DNA from: Chitinophaga sp. YR627
Lineage (GTDB): Bacteria; Bacteroidota; Bacteroidia; Chitinophagales; Chitinophagaceae
Direction: 5' to 3'
Assembly (NCBI RefSeq): GCF_900114995.1
Contig: NZ_FOUX01000001.1
Location: 1,178,001 to 1,242,000 of the forward strand
DNA length: 64,000 nt
Translations under genes and position numbers: made by a program
Shown: piece after piece, positions 44,019-54,235 of the stretch
Position numbering within the stretch: the stretch's first letter is position 1
Layout of the letters: each line of letters opens with the position of its first letter
Notes under the pieces: model-generated
Seen by the model: the letters and a program-made list of their open reading frames with translations, nothing else
Database searches by the model: none
What the model was told of the DNA's origin: nothing

Positions 44019-47015
44019 ATGCTTTTACCCAAAACCGGCTTGCTTGTATTGCTATTCGTATGCAGTACACTAGCCTTATTCGCGCAGCAAAACATCTCCG
44101 GTAAGATCAAAGATGCTGTGAGCGGGAAACCCATTCCCGGCGTTACAGTCAGAATACAGGGCACTAACAAAGGTACCATCTCGGATGCTACCGGTGCTTA
44201 TTCTTTGTCCGCTCCCTCCGGCAACACCACGTTACTCGTGACCTTTACAGGTTATAAGACACAGACCATTAAAGTAAGTCCAGGCACTAACGTGGGTGAT
44301 ATTACCATGGAAGAGGACTTTGCAAAACTGGATGAGATCGTGGTAACAGGTCTCGCTACAAGCGTAAAACGTAGTAACCTGGCCAATACCGTGGTCACCA
44401 TTAATGCTAATCAGCTGTCTGGTACCGCTCCTGCACAGACCTTTGACGCTGCACTGAGCGGCAAGGTGCCAGGCGCGCTGATCACCGCCAACTCCGGTGC
44501 ACCGGGTGGTGGTATCTCCGTTAAAATGAGAGGTATCACTTCTGTATTTGGTAACTCCCAGCCACTCTACGTAGTAGACGGTATCTTCTTCAACAACAGT
44601 AGTATTCCTGCCGGGCTGAATGATGTTACCGGCGCCGCTACGGCGGGTAACCCCAACAACCAGGATAACCCTTCCAGCCGTATTGCTGACCTGAACCCCG
44701 CAGATATTGAGAATATAGAGATCCTGAAAGGCGCCTCTGCTGCCGCCCTGTATGGTGCAAAAGCAGCAGCAGGTGTGGTGATCGTAACAACCAAAAAAGG
44801 CCGTGCCGGTAAAACAAAAGTGAGCGTTAATCAGGAAACCGGCTTTGCCAAAGTAAGACATCTGATGGGTGTGCGTACTTTTGACGCAGATAAAGCAGCT
44901 GATCTTGCCGGTGCAGCCAGTAACACTGATCCGGTTGTACAACAGCGCCGTCAGGCTTACAGAGACCAGTTCAATGCCGCCGCATCCGCCGGTAAGATAT
45001 ATGACTACGAAAAAGAAATGTACGGAGAAACCGGTCTGATACTCAATACCGGTCTCTCCATCAGTGGTGGTAATGAGAAAACGACATTCTATATGTCCGG
45101 TAACCGCAGACAGGAACACGGGATCGTAAAGAATACCGGCTATTTTAATAACTCCGCCCGTCTTAATATCGACCATAAGCTGTCAGATCGTATTTCCCTG
45201 GGTGTTACCATGAGTTATATCCACTCAGATGCGGACAGAGGCCTGACCAATAACGATAACAACGGTGTGAGCTTTGGTGTGGCCCTGTCATCTACACCTA
45301 CTTTCGTGGACCTGTTCCCGAATGCATTAGGTGAATATCCGCGTAACCCGTTTGCGGCTTCCAACCCACTGGAAACGCGTGATAAAATGACCAATAACGA
45401 GGTGACCAACCGTTTTGTAGGTGGTTCCAACCTGGAGGTCCGTATACAGCAAAGCGAGCATTCTTCGACTAAGTTCATCGGTCGTGGTGGTGTGGATTAT
45501 TTCAACTATAAGACCGCTGCCTTATTCCCCCGCGATCTTCAGTTTGAAGAAAATGCGCTGCAGGGACACTCTATCCAGGGCAACACCAACAACACCAATA
45601 CCAACCTGGGTGGGTTCCTGACCAATACATTTACGCCCAATGAAAATATCAGTCTGACCAGTACCCTGGGTGCTACCCTGGAAACCGGTTATATGGATAA
45701 CATCGTCACTGCGGCGACTAACCTGGTATCCGGACAAAGTAACCTGGACGCCAGTGCCAATACGACCACCCGTCAGTTCAGACAGAAATACCGCGACAAC
45801 GGTATCTTCCTCCAGGAAGACCTCTCTTTACTGGATGCGATCACACTGAGTGGTGGTGTGCGTTTTGACCGTTCCACCAATAACGGCGATTACAAGAAAT
45901 ACTATGTATTCCCTAAAGGAGCTGTTTCCTGGAACATTGCCCGTATGAAATTCTGGGATGTGAAAAGTATCCAGAGTCTGAAACTGCGCGCCGCCTATGG
46001 TCAGTCGGGTAACGTACCGCCTTACGGCAGTAAGTTCACCGCTATGCTGGGTAGCAATATCGGTGGATTACCTGGCGTACTCGTAGACAATCTGCTGGGT
46101 AATTCAGATATCAAACCGGAACGCCAGTCAGAGTTTGAAGCTGGTCTGGACCTGAGCGTACTGGATGGCCGTGTCACCCTGGAGGCGACCTATTACAATA
46201 AACAGATCCAGGATGTACTGCTGCGTCATGCATTACCTGGTTCTTCCGGTTATGCGAATGAATGGAAGAACAGTGGTGACCTGAGAAATAAGGGTATTGA
46301 ACTGGGATTGACAGTGATCCCTATCAATACAAAAACAATAAAATGGAGCTCTACGATCAACTGGTGGCGTAACCGTTCCAAAGTGACCAAATTGCTGATC
46401 CCGCCTTATGCGATCGGTGCGTTTGGTAACTCACTGGGTACTTTCTACCTGGAAGAAGGCGAACCGGCTACGCAGATCAAAGGTACGGTGGGTAGTGAGC
46501 TGAAACTGATCGGTAACGCGGAGCCGAAATTCCAGATGAGTTTCTTCGATGAACTGACCATCCTGAAAAATATCTCCATCCGTTTCCTGATACACTGGAA
46601 GAAAGGCGGAGATAATATTAACCTGACACAGTTGCTGACTGATCTTGGTCAGACCTCATTCGACTATGACGATATCCTTCATGGCCAGAAAGCAGGCGTG
46701 TACCGTACCGGTGCAGGTGACGCTTCTATCTATGTACAGGATGCCTCTTATGTACGTATCCGTGAGATCGGCGTTTATTATAACGTGCCGTTGCGGAATA
46801 CCAATATCATCAAGGGAATTCGTCTCGGTGTGTCAGCGAATAACTTTTTCACCTGGACCAGTTACGTAGGATATGATCCGGAAGTGTCCAACTTCGGTAG
46901 TAACACTATTACGACCTCTACCAGCCGCGGTAGTAACGGTCTGTCTACCGGTGTGGACGTAACGCCTTTCCCTGCCTCTAAGAGAGGTAGCTTCCACATA
47001 GGCGTTGATTTCTGA
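44019..47015 (+). CDS. SusC/RagA TonB-linked outer-membrane transporter
   Basis: A 998-residue TonB-dependent importer: signal peptide (LLVLLFVCSTLALFAQ), carboxypeptidase-regulatory-like domain (ISGKIKDAVSGKPIPGVTVRIQG), plug (PLYVVDGIFFNNS, ILKGASAAALYGAKAAAGVVIVTTKKG) and a long barrel. It lacks an STN domain. It pairs with the SusD-like gene 31 bp downstream. No catabolic enzyme accompanies the pair, so the imported nutrient is unknown. Confidence 0.95.
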   Translation: MLLPKTGLLVLLFVCSTLALFAQQNISGKIKDAVSGKPIPGVTVRIQGTNKGTISDATGAYSLSAPSGNTTLLVTFTGYKTQTIKVSPGTNVGDITMEEDFAKLDEIVVTGLATSVKRSNLANTVVTINANQLSGTAPAQTFDAALSGKVPGALITANSGAPGGGISVKMRGITSVFGNSQPLYVVDGIFFNNSSIPAGLNDVTGAATAGNPNNQDNPSSRIADLNPADIENIEILKGASAAALYGAKAAAGVVIVTTKKGRAGKTKVSVNQETGFAKVRHLMGVRTFDADKAADLAGAASNTDPVVQQRRQAYRDQFNAAASAGKIYDYEKEMYGETGLILNTGLSISGGNEKTTFYMSGNRRQEHGIVKNTGYFNNSARLNIDHKLSDRISLGVTMSYIHSDADRGLTNNDNNGVSFGVALSSTPTFVDLFPNALGEYPRNPFAASNPLETRDKMTNNEVTNRFVGGSNLEVRIQQSEHSSTKFIGRGGVDYFNYKTAALFPRDLQFEENALQGHSIQGNTNNTNTNLGGFLTNTFTPNENISLTSTLGATLETGYMDNIVTAATNLVSGQSNLDASANTTTRQFRQKYRDNGIFLQEDLSLLDAITLSGGVRFDRSTNNGDYKKYYVFPKGAVSWNIARMKFWDVKSIQSLKLRAAYGQSGNVPPYGSKFTAMLGSNIGGLPGVLVDNLLGNSDIKPERQSEFEAGLDLSVLDGRVTLEATYYNKQIQDVLLRHALPGSSGYANEWKNSGDLRNKGIELGLTVIPINTKTIKWSSTINWWRNRSKVTKLLIPPYAIGAFGNSLGTFYLEEGEPATQIKGTVGSELKLIGNAEPKFQMSFFDELTILKNISIRFLIHWKKGGDNINLTQLLTDLGQTSFDYDDILHGQKAGVYRTGAGDASIYVQDASYVRIREIGVYYNVPLRNTNIIKGIRLGVSANNFFTWTSYVGYDPEVSNFGSNTITTSTSRGSNGLSTGVDVTPFPASKRGSFHIGVDF

Positions 47016-47046
47016 TCATTTTTCCATCTGTTAAAAATTATTTCAT

Positions 47047-48363
47047 ATGAAGAACTACTTCTCAATTATAACTACCGCTGTTGTACTCTTCCTGATGGGC
47101 GCCTGCCAGAAGGGACCGATCGACAGTCTGAATACGCCGGTTGTAGGTACTATCTCCGGCAATCCTACCAGGAGCGATCTGTTTAATCTGGTCACCGGTA
47201 TTGAATCAGGTATGCGTGTCAACTACGCAGGTTACCTCGATGGTGTTGGCGTGATAGGCCGTGAGATCTATCGTTTCTCCGGTTCTGAACCACGCTACAC
47301 AACAGATCTTTTAGGTGGAGGTACCAGGATTCTGGATAATAATACCTTCTATCTGACAAACCCTTGGGGTTCCCGTTACCAGGTAATAAGACAGTGTTTC
47401 ATCCTGCTGGACGCCACCAGGAATGCGCGTACAGAGATCGCTTCTGATGTACAGAAGAAAGCGTTTTCCGGTTTTGCGAAAACAGTTATCGGTTATCAGC
47501 TGCTGCTGAATATCAATATGACAGATTCCAGCGGCGCCCGTATTCCGGTGCCGAATGGCGCCACACTCGGTCCTGTTATTACAGATCCGGCAATCGTACT
47601 GGATTCTGTACTGAAGTTCCTCGACGAGGGACAGACAGACCTGACGGGATCGACCGTGATGTTTCCGTTATCAGACGGATTTGCCGGCTTTAAGGATGCG
47701 GCGGGTCTGTTGAAATTTAACCGTGCATTGGCGGCCAGAGTGCATATTTACAGAAAAGAATGGGGTGAGGCGCTGACTGCCCTGACTGCCTCTTTCTTTG
47801 ATCTGAATGGTGCGCTGAATACAGGCGTATTCCATTTCTTCTCTACCAATGGAGGCGACATTGCGAATACCATGTACCTGGCACCAAATACCAATGGTGA
47901 GGTAAGGGTTTCACATCCTTCCTATGCTGCGAATATTGTGGCTGGTGATGATCGGCTGGCGAAAACAGCCCTGCGTAATTCACCTATCAGCCAGAATGGT
48001 CTGACAGGTACACGTGACGTAGTGATCTGGAGTTCGCTGAACGCACCGATCAGTATCATCCGTAACGAGGAGCTGATCCTGATCTATGCGGAAGCCAAGA
48101 TCCAGAGCAATTCCTTACCGGACGCCATTGTTGCGCTGAACCGCATCAGGTCACTGCATAATATGACGCCTTATGCAGGAGCGATCACACCTGCTGCCCT
48201 GATCACAGAATTGCTGTATCAGCGCCGGTACTCTTTATTTATGGAAGGACATCGCTGGGTAGACCTGCGACGCTATAACTTACTGGGGACCCTGCCCAAA
48301 GACAGGCCCGATGATGATGTGTGGACGCGGTACCCATTGCCGCAGAACGAGAGCAATCTTTGA
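47047..48363 (+). CDS. SusD/RagB-family lipoprotein
   Basis: A 438-residue lipoprotein (signal ending FLMGAC) with the SusD C-terminal pattern (ELILIYAEAKIQSNSLPDAIVALNRIR, then RRYSLFMEGHRWVDLRRY). It partners the SusC just upstream. It is shorter than typical glycan-binding SusD proteins of about 500-600 residues, which may mean a smaller ligand. Confidence 0.93.
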   Translation: MKNYFSIITTAVVLFLMGACQKGPIDSLNTPVVGTISGNPTRSDLFNLVTGIESGMRVNYAGYLDGVGVIGREIYRFSGSEPRYTTDLLGGGTRILDNNTFYLTNPWGSRYQVIRQCFILLDATRNARTEIASDVQKKAFSGFAKTVIGYQLLLNINMTDSSGARIPVPNGATLGPVITDPAIVLDSVLKFLDEGQTDLTGSTVMFPLSDGFAGFKDAAGLLKFNRALAARVHIYRKEWGEALTALTASFFDLNGALNTGVFHFFSTNGGDIANTMYLAPNTNGEVRVSHPSYAANIVAGDDRLAKTALRNSPISQNGLTGTRDVVIWSSLNAPISIIRNEELILIYAEAKIQSNSLPDAIVALNRIRSLHNMTPYAGAITPAALITELLYQRRYSLFMEGHRWVDLRRYNLLGTLPKDRPDDDVWTRYPLPQNESNL

Positions 48364-48379
48364 TGTTTTGTTTAGTCAG

Positions 48380-48412
48380 AAAGGGTACTCGCAGGAGTAC
48401 CCTTTTGTGTTT
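48380..48412 (+). terminator. Intrinsic terminator after susD
   Basis: An 11-bp stem (48380-48390 with 48395-48405) with a GCAG loop and a short T run, 16 bp after the susD stop. Confidence 0.88.
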
Positions 48413-48546
48413 CTACGGAGGTGCTTCTGTCAGTTTCCCGTCATTCCTGTTTATCATGTGACATAATTTCCCGATTGCGTAAACTGTTCCCTTTTCGTCA
48501 GCTGATTTTTGTGGTTTAAATACTTTATCAACCACAAATAAGGGGA

Positions 48547-50967
48547 ATGACAAGATTTCTATTTTTTATCAGCCTTTTGGTACTGTCAGTCAATTCGATA
48601 TATGCACAACAAAACGGGGGCACTATTACAGGGACGATCACAACCAGTGATGGTAAACCTGCATCCAATGTGACCATACGGATTGAAAAGTCGAAGTGGG
48701 GAGGGATCAGTGATGAGAATGGGACATTCAGTATCAGTGATGTAAGACCAGGCAACTGGCAGGTAAAAGTGACGGCTGTGGCCGTTGAAAGTCAGGAGAA
48801 GACAGTGACTGTTACCGCAGGGCAGACTGTTCAGCTGAACTTTGTCCTGAAAGAAAATTCTGCACAATTGCACGAGATTATCATCTCATCTTACAACCGC
48901 AACAAAGAGAATCGCGTGGTGGCTAAAATGCCGCTGAAGAACCTGGATAATCCCCAGGTATATACCACTGTTTCATCCGATATCATGAAACAGCAGGGTA
49001 TCGTCAATTATGACGATGCCTTGCGTAACGTACCAGGACTCAGCCGTACCTGGGAATCTACCGGAAGGGGTGGAGACGGTGCCGCTTATTTTGCCCTGAG
49101 GGGTTTTGAAGCACAGCCTTCCCTTATCAATGGATTACCGGGGCTTACCGCAGGTAATCTCGACCCTGCCAATGTAGAAGAGATACAGGTCATCAAAGGA
49201 CCTTCAGGAACGCTGTTTGGCGGCTCTTTTTATGCCTACGGTGGTATGATCAATACCATCACTAAAAAACCGTATTTCGACTTTGGCGGAGAGGTAGGCT
49301 ATAGCTTTGGCAGTTTCGGATTACACCGGGTGACTGCCGATGTGAACGTACCCCTGAGCAAAAAAGTGGCCATGCGTATCAATACGGCCTATCATTCTGA
49401 AAAGAGCTTCCAGGATGCCGGTATGAAGAAATCTTTCTTCCTGGCGCCCTCGCTGACCTATAATGCTACTGACAGACTTTCCTTCCAGGTGATGGCGGAA
49501 GTGCTGGATGAAAAGAGAGCGGTAGCGCCTGTATTCTTTCATTCTGACAGGGCCACACCGCTCCGTTATAAGACCATTCAGGAACTGAACCTGAACAATG
49601 ACCTCTCTTTTACCAGCAATGAGCTCACCATCAAAAATCCCCGTTATAATATCCAGGCACAGATGCTGTATAAGTTATCTGACCAGTGGAGCTCACAGAC
49701 GGTGGTTTCTAATGGCCGGGTAAAATCAGATGGTATTTATTCTTATATCTGGGATGATGCGCCCGGAGATGAATGGTATGACCAGTATTTCCATGATGAG
49801 AACCAACGCACCAGTACCCTCGATATTCAGCAGAACTTCAATGGCGATTTCAAGATCGGTAAGCTGCGCAACCGTTTACTGATCGGGGTAGATTACTTCC
49901 GCAGAAATGTGGTAGATAAAGGTTCCGGATGGGCGGCTACCAGGTCGGTGACTGCACAGGGGGATGTACGCTATTATGCTGATCCATGGAGCGGAGATAC
50001 GATTGGTCCGCTGCCGCTGACAAAAGCCGCTATATACGGCGTACTGTCCGGTACAGACCATTCCAACAGCAATATCTCTAACAGCTCTTATAGTGCCTAT
50101 TTTTCGGATGTGGTGAATATTACGCCTGGTCTGATGGCGATGGTAAGTCTGAGAGCAGATTACTTTGATTCCAAAGGGGAAAAGGAGACAAAGGACGATG
50201 ATTTCAACCAGTTTGCCTTGTCACCTAAATTCGGTCTGATCTATCAGCCTATATTGAATAAAGTATCTCTGTTTGCCAATTACATGAATGCATTTATCAA
50301 TGTGGCGCCGCAGCAGGTATCTGATGAAAATGGCGAAAACCCATATGTGAAGTCTTTCAAGCCGGAGCATGCCAATCAGCTGGAATATGGCGTAAAGGCG
50401 AACCTGCTGGAGGATAAATTACACGCGACATTTTCTGTATATGATATCACTGTAAGCAACAGGGTGATGCCTGACGCCACAAACCCTAATGACGTTACGC
50501 AGGGTGGAAAAGTAGGCAGCAGGGGTTTTGAACTGGAGATCAATGCGACACCGGTGAAGGGCCTGGACCTGATAGCAGGTTTCAGCCATAATCACACAAA
50601 GGTGAAAGAAGGTGCGAAGGATGATTTCTATTCTCAGCCTGGCCGTGCACCTGGTGGACAGGGACCTGGTGATCTGGCGAATGTATGGGCGAACTACCGC
50701 TTTACACAGGGGCCACTGAAGAACTTCGGTCTGGGTATCGGCGGTAACTATGCCAGTCGTTACAAAGTGATTGATAACAGTGCTACCGGCGATTTCTACC
50801 TGCCTAATTATGCTTTGCTGAATGCGGCAGTGTCTTTTAATTCGAGGCATTTCAGGGTTTCCCTGAACGTAAATAATATCACAGACAAGGAATACTATAT
50901 TGGTTACTGGTCTGTGAATCCGCAGCGTCCGAGAAACTATACCGCCAACTTTGCGTATAAGTTCTGA
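48547..50967 (+). CDS. TonB-dependent siderophore-type receptor
   Basis: An 806-residue outer-membrane receptor: signal peptide (ending IYAQ), carboxypeptidase-regulatory-like domain (ITGTITTSDGKPASNVTIRIE, about 25-110), plug (ALRNVPGLSRTWES, AYFALRGFEAQPSLINGLPG, IQVIKGPSGTLFGG) and a barrel ending in Phe (NFAYKF). The plug resembles FhuA/FepA-type siderophore receptors rather than SusC and there is no SusD partner. Ferric-siderophore uptake is likely but not shown. Confidence 0.9.
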   Translation: MTRFLFFISLLVLSVNSIYAQQNGGTITGTITTSDGKPASNVTIRIEKSKWGGISDENGTFSISDVRPGNWQVKVTAVAVESQEKTVTVTAGQTVQLNFVLKENSAQLHEIIISSYNRNKENRVVAKMPLKNLDNPQVYTTVSSDIMKQQGIVNYDDALRNVPGLSRTWESTGRGGDGAAYFALRGFEAQPSLINGLPGLTAGNLDPANVEEIQVIKGPSGTLFGGSFYAYGGMINTITKKPYFDFGGEVGYSFGSFGLHRVTADVNVPLSKKVAMRINTAYHSEKSFQDAGMKKSFFLAPSLTYNATDRLSFQVMAEVLDEKRAVAPVFFHSDRATPLRYKTIQELNLNNDLSFTSNELTIKNPRYNIQAQMLYKLSDQWSSQTVVSNGRVKSDGIYSYIWDDAPGDEWYDQYFHDENQRTSTLDIQQNFNGDFKIGKLRNRLLIGVDYFRRNVVDKGSGWAATRSVTAQGDVRYYADPWSGDTIGPLPLTKAAIYGVLSGTDHSNSNISNSSYSAYFSDVVNITPGLMAMVSLRADYFDSKGEKETKDDDFNQFALSPKFGLIYQPILNKVSLFANYMNAFINVAPQQVSDENGENPYVKSFKPEHANQLEYGVKANLLEDKLHATFSVYDITVSNRVMPDATNPNDVTQGGKVGSRGFELEINATPVKGLDLIAGFSHNHTKVKEGAKDDFYSQPGRAPGGQGPGDLANVWANYRFTQGPLKNFGLGIGGNYASRYKVIDNSATGDFYLPNYALLNAAVSFNSRHFRVSLNVNNITDKEYYIGYWSVNPQRPRNYTANFAYKF

Positions 50968-50984
50968 TGCACCCGGATAGATAG

Positions 50985-51022
50985 AAAAACGGCGTAAGAG
51001 TTACTCTTACGCCGTTTTTTTA
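50985..51022. terminator. Bidirectional intrinsic terminator
   Basis: A 16-bp stem (50985-51000 with 51004-51019) with a TTA loop and T-rich tail, between the convergent TonB receptor and ROK kinase genes. Confidence 0.92.
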
Positions 51023-51034
51023 TGCCGGATATCC

Positions 51035-51772
51035 TTATTTCGGATAATTGGTCGTGATATGATATTTGTCTTCCATATCCCAGAGCCGGGCGCCACCCTT
51101 GATACCATCCTTATTGGTAAAAATATGGATGTTGTCGTCCAGGGGAATCGTCAGTTCGTCGGCACTGCCACCACCGATATACAAACGATCGTAATTAAAC
51201 ACCGTTTTAAGGATCAATAGCACCCTTTCCATCCTTTTATTCCACTTCTCCTTACCTTCTTCTTCCAGGGCCTTATTTCCAATGTATTCGTCATAATCAT
51301 GCTCTTTGGTGACCGGATGGTGTGCCAGTTCGAGGTGCGGCAGCAGGTAGCCATCTATCAGCAGGGCAGTACCAAAACCTGTACCCAGGGTAACTGCCAG
51401 TTCATAGCCTTTACCGGAAACAACACCCAGGCCCAGCTGGTCTGCATCGTTGACCAGGCGGACAGGCTTCTTCAGCAGATCCGCGATCTGCTGTCCCAGG
51501 TCGATATTCTTCCAATTAGGATTCCCCAGGTTGGGGGCGGTATATACAATGCCGTTGCGTACATAACCGGGAAAGCCGACTGAGATCTTGTCATAAGCCG
51601 GCATGTCTTTTACCAGTGCGCTGATTGTTTCTAAAACGTCGTTAGGCTTCGCGCCTTTGGGAGTAGGCAGTCTTTTATAGTCCATCTGCCATTCGCCTTT
51701 GCTGTTGAGGATAGTGCCTTTTATATGGGAACCACCAACATCTATAGCCAGTATGTGATCGGATGATGCCAT
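51035..51772 (-). CDS. ROK-family kinase, polyphosphate-glucokinase-like
   Basis: 245 residues from ATG 51772 (MASSDHILAIDVGG); the frame extends to a GTG at 51808 but that adds no conserved sequence. Motifs: phosphate-1 loop DVGGSHIKGTI, VRLVNDADQLGLG with the catalytic Asp, and phosphate-2 LGTGFGTALLIDG. The short single-domain form and LELAHHPV segment fit bacterial polyphosphate glucokinases (glucose to glucose-6-phosphate with polyphosphate), though an ATP-dependent ROK sugar kinase is possible. Confidence 0.87.
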   Translation of the reverse strand: MASSDHILAIDVGGSHIKGTILNSKGEWQMDYKRLPTPKGAKPNDVLETISALVKDMPAYDKISVGFPGYVRNGIVYTAPNLGNPNWKNIDLGQQIADLLKKPVRLVNDADQLGLGVVSGKGYELAVTLGTGFGTALLIDGYLLPHLELAHHPVTKEHDYDEYIGNKALEEEGKEKWNKRMERVLLILKTVFNYDRLYIGGGSADELTIPLDDNIHIFTNKDGIKGGARLWDMEDKYHITTNYPK

Positions 51773-51883
51773 TGTGTTGAGTTTGTTTGGTGATGCCGGA
51801 ATTGCCACAAATACTGGGCCTGTATTTTGCTGCTGATGGTTAAGCGACGGAAAATCAGTATATTAACTAAAAGAAAATGTAAT

Positions 51884-52255
51884 ATGACAACAAACAAGCA
51901 AACCGTGACCCGCTATATGGAAGGGTTCAGGAAAAAAGACCATGAGATGGTGATGTCATGTCTGACAGATGATGTACTCTGGGAGATGCCGGGATTTTAC
52001 CAGCTGGCAGGTAAAGGTGCGTTTGACCGGGAGATGGAGGATGATGCCTTTGAACCAGACCCGGATATCTTCGTGACAAGACTGATCGAGGAAGATAATA
52101 TTGTAGTAGCAGAGGGGAAGGTGTTGTCAAAAAGGAAAGATGGCAGTACGCTGGAAGCGGCTTTTTGTGATGTGTTTCATATGGAAGACGGGAAGATCAG
52201 ACAACTGACCAATTACCTGATGGAAAAGAAACAGGAACTGGCCGCTGAGCATTAA
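51884..52255 (+). CDS. SnoaL/NTF2-like protein
   Basis: 123 residues from ATG 51884 (MTTNKQTVTRYMEGF). The pattern of an N-terminal helix pair, DDVLWEMPGFYQLAGKGAFDREM and a curved beta-sheet ending CDVFHMEDGKIRQLTNYLM is typical of the SnoaL-like nuclear-transport-factor-2 fold. Such proteins bind small ligands or act as isomerases; nothing here tells which. It is divergent from the ROK kinase. Confidence 0.88.
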   Translation: MTTNKQTVTRYMEGFRKKDHEMVMSCLTDDVLWEMPGFYQLAGKGAFDREMEDDAFEPDPDIFVTRLIEEDNIVVAEGKVLSKRKDGSTLEAAFCDVFHMEDGKIRQLTNYLMEKKQELAAEH

Positions 52256-52549
52256 GGCAGGTATCATTTATTCGTTGTAATCATCCACTTTTTACAGACC
52301 TTATCTTATTGTTTTTAACATGGGATTAACCGGGGAAAAATCCCCTTTTAACACCGCATTAACCAATTTAACATCCTTTATCCTTATCATTGTGCCCATT
52401 ATCTCAGTAGAGAAATTTCATGTAAATCATTAAAAGCACCCCCCGTGTAGCAACCCCGGTGTTTTGCCATGTGATTTTTGCTATTGAACAATTTGTGTGT
52501 ATCCCTTATTTATGGTACCCCTTCTATTTCTGTGTTAAAAATCCACTTC

Positions 52550-53836
52550 ATGAGTAAGTATGCTATTGCTTTACTATCGTTGTTGTTTATCGGAGCAGGC
52601 CCCGGTTGTAAAGAGAAGACAAAAAAAACAGCACTACCCACTACGGCAGAGAAGAAAATAGATAAGATCAATTTTTTTATGGAAACATCCGGCAGTATGG
52701 CCGGGTACCTACAGGGTTCAACTGATTTCAGAAAGCGGATCCCCAATCTGCTGGTGAATATCGAGGGAAAGGTCGATTCAGGAAAGCTGAAACTGCACAA
52801 CTATTATATAGCAGATTCCATTGTTGCATTTAATGGTACCACGCAACAGTTTATCAATGCTATCTCAGTAGATCATCCCACAAAGAGCAAGAGCTCGGAA
52901 ATGCATAAGATCTTTGAAATGATCGCACAGCGCACGGACTCAAACGATATTTCCATCTTTGTATCTGACTGCATATTGTCCTATCCGGACGCAGTCCTGC
53001 GCCAGAAAGGCAATGAAAATATCAACAGGGATAATGCAGAAGGTGAGCTGAAGGCGACCATGACAAAGTCCTTCCTCGATCTTAAGCAGCATAAGCACAT
53101 GTGTGCGATGGTATACGGATTTAATTCCAGCTTCGTCGGTAACTATTATACTTATCAGAATAAGGTCATTCCTATAAGGGGAGATGTATCCCGCCCTTAC
53201 TATATGTGGGTGATCGGCAACAGAGAGTTGCTCTCACATTTCAACAGCCAGCTGAATGACATGGAAAGCCTGCAGCCTTATACGATGGCGATGGATTTTG
53301 GCCTGTTTGGAGAGCCCGTCAAAGGTGGTGAAATCCTATATAATTATCTCAGAGAAGGAGAATGGACCTTAAATGATGACGGCCTTAAAGACGTAAGTGC
53401 ATCGGCAAAAAAGCCTTGTGTATTTGCCATTTCTACAGATTTGTCTTCCCTGCCGGCATATGCAAAAGATACCACTTATCTCAGACAGCATCTTGAGAAG
53501 CAGGCAGATAATCTGGACTATAGTATTGAAAAGATCCTGTTGACGAAGAATATTGACATGGGCAAACTCAGGAAGTCAGAGATTGTCGGAGTACAGAAAG
53601 GAACCCATGTATTTGTATTGAGAATAAATAATGTATATCATTCAGGCAATATTAGTCTTCATCTTCCCTTGCAATATGATACCTCTTACAGGACCTTATC
53701 AATCATGGATGATTCAAAAATCACGGACATCGGCGGCAAAACATTTGCACTGCAACATTTAATTGACGGTGTCAGGGAAGCATACCAAAACAATAACCAG
53801 GATTACATTGATATTTCGATACCCATAAAAAAATAA
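52550..53836 (+). CDS. VWA-like lipoprotein, first gene of the tubulin/actin-like operon
   Basis: 428 residues from ATG 52550; the longer frame from 52478 has no signal at its start. Lipoprotein signal (LLFIGAGPGC, Cys 20), then INFFMETSGSMAGYL: a DxSxS-type MIDAS motif with Glu 45 in place of Asp, S47 and S49, followed by SIFVSDCILS with D140 at the position of the distal MIDAS Asp. This suggests a divergent von Willebrand A domain for metal-dependent protein contacts in the periplasm. The C-terminal part is unrecognised. Seven tightly spaced genes follow this pattern to 62633. Confidence 0.7.
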   Translation: MSKYAIALLSLLFIGAGPGCKEKTKKTALPTTAEKKIDKINFFMETSGSMAGYLQGSTDFRKRIPNLLVNIEGKVDSGKLKLHNYYIADSIVAFNGTTQQFINAISVDHPTKSKSSEMHKIFEMIAQRTDSNDISIFVSDCILSYPDAVLRQKGNENINRDNAEGELKATMTKSFLDLKQHKHMCAMVYGFNSSFVGNYYTYQNKVIPIRGDVSRPYYMWVIGNRELLSHFNSQLNDMESLQPYTMAMDFGLFGEPVKGGEILYNYLREGEWTLNDDGLKDVSASAKKPCVFAISTDLSSLPAYAKDTTYLRQHLEKQADNLDYSIEKILLTKNIDMGKLRKSEIVGVQKGTHVFVLRINNVYHSGNISLHLPLQYDTSYRTLSIMDDSKITDIGGKTFALQHLIDGVREAYQNNNQDYIDISIPIKK

Positions 53837-53842
53837 TCTGTC

Positions 53843-54214
53843 ATGTTTAGTTTATTGTACGAGTTACTGGGTGGTAAGAATAATAACCCCGTCTATGCAA
53901 CAACAATTTTCCCGGCCGTAGGCCTTTTTACCATTATTCTGTCTGTCTTGTTTGCTGTTATATTCTACGTGCTGCTGGGCCGCTGGAGACCTGTATGGGA
54001 TAAACAGAAACACTGGCTGATCACGATGATCCTGCTGGCGCTTATTGCCTCAGGACTGGCCTATAGTCAGGCGAGGAATGGTACGGAAGATGAGGCAGAT
54101 GCGTATATGTTCACCTTCTCCATGATCAATGCCCTGTATGCAGTGGTCTATTTTGTGATCCTTTCGCTGCTCTTTAAACGCGCGTCTATATTCGCCAAAA
54201 GAACTCCATTTTAA
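53843..54214 (+). CDS. Small 3-TM membrane protein
   Basis: 123 residues, 6 bp after the VWA-like gene. Three hydrophobic helices: VGLFTIILSVLFAVIFYVLLG, WLITMILLALIASGLAYS and INALYAVVYFVILSLLF. No recognised family. The operon position suggests it is the inner-membrane component. Confidence 0.75.
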   Translation: MFSLLYELLGGKNNNPVYATTIFPAVGLFTIILSVLFAVIFYVLLGRWRPVWDKQKHWLITMILLALIASGLAYSQARNGTEDEADAYMFTFSMINALYAVVYFVILSLLFKRASIFAKRTPF

Positions 54215-54235
54215 TACCTGTATAAACTGTCGTGT

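Noticed and set aside
44232..45176. 314-codon minus-strand ORF, and a similar 275-codon ORF at 32817-33644
   Set aside because: Both lie fully antisense to conserved SusC coding sequence and have compositions typical of reverse-frame shadows.
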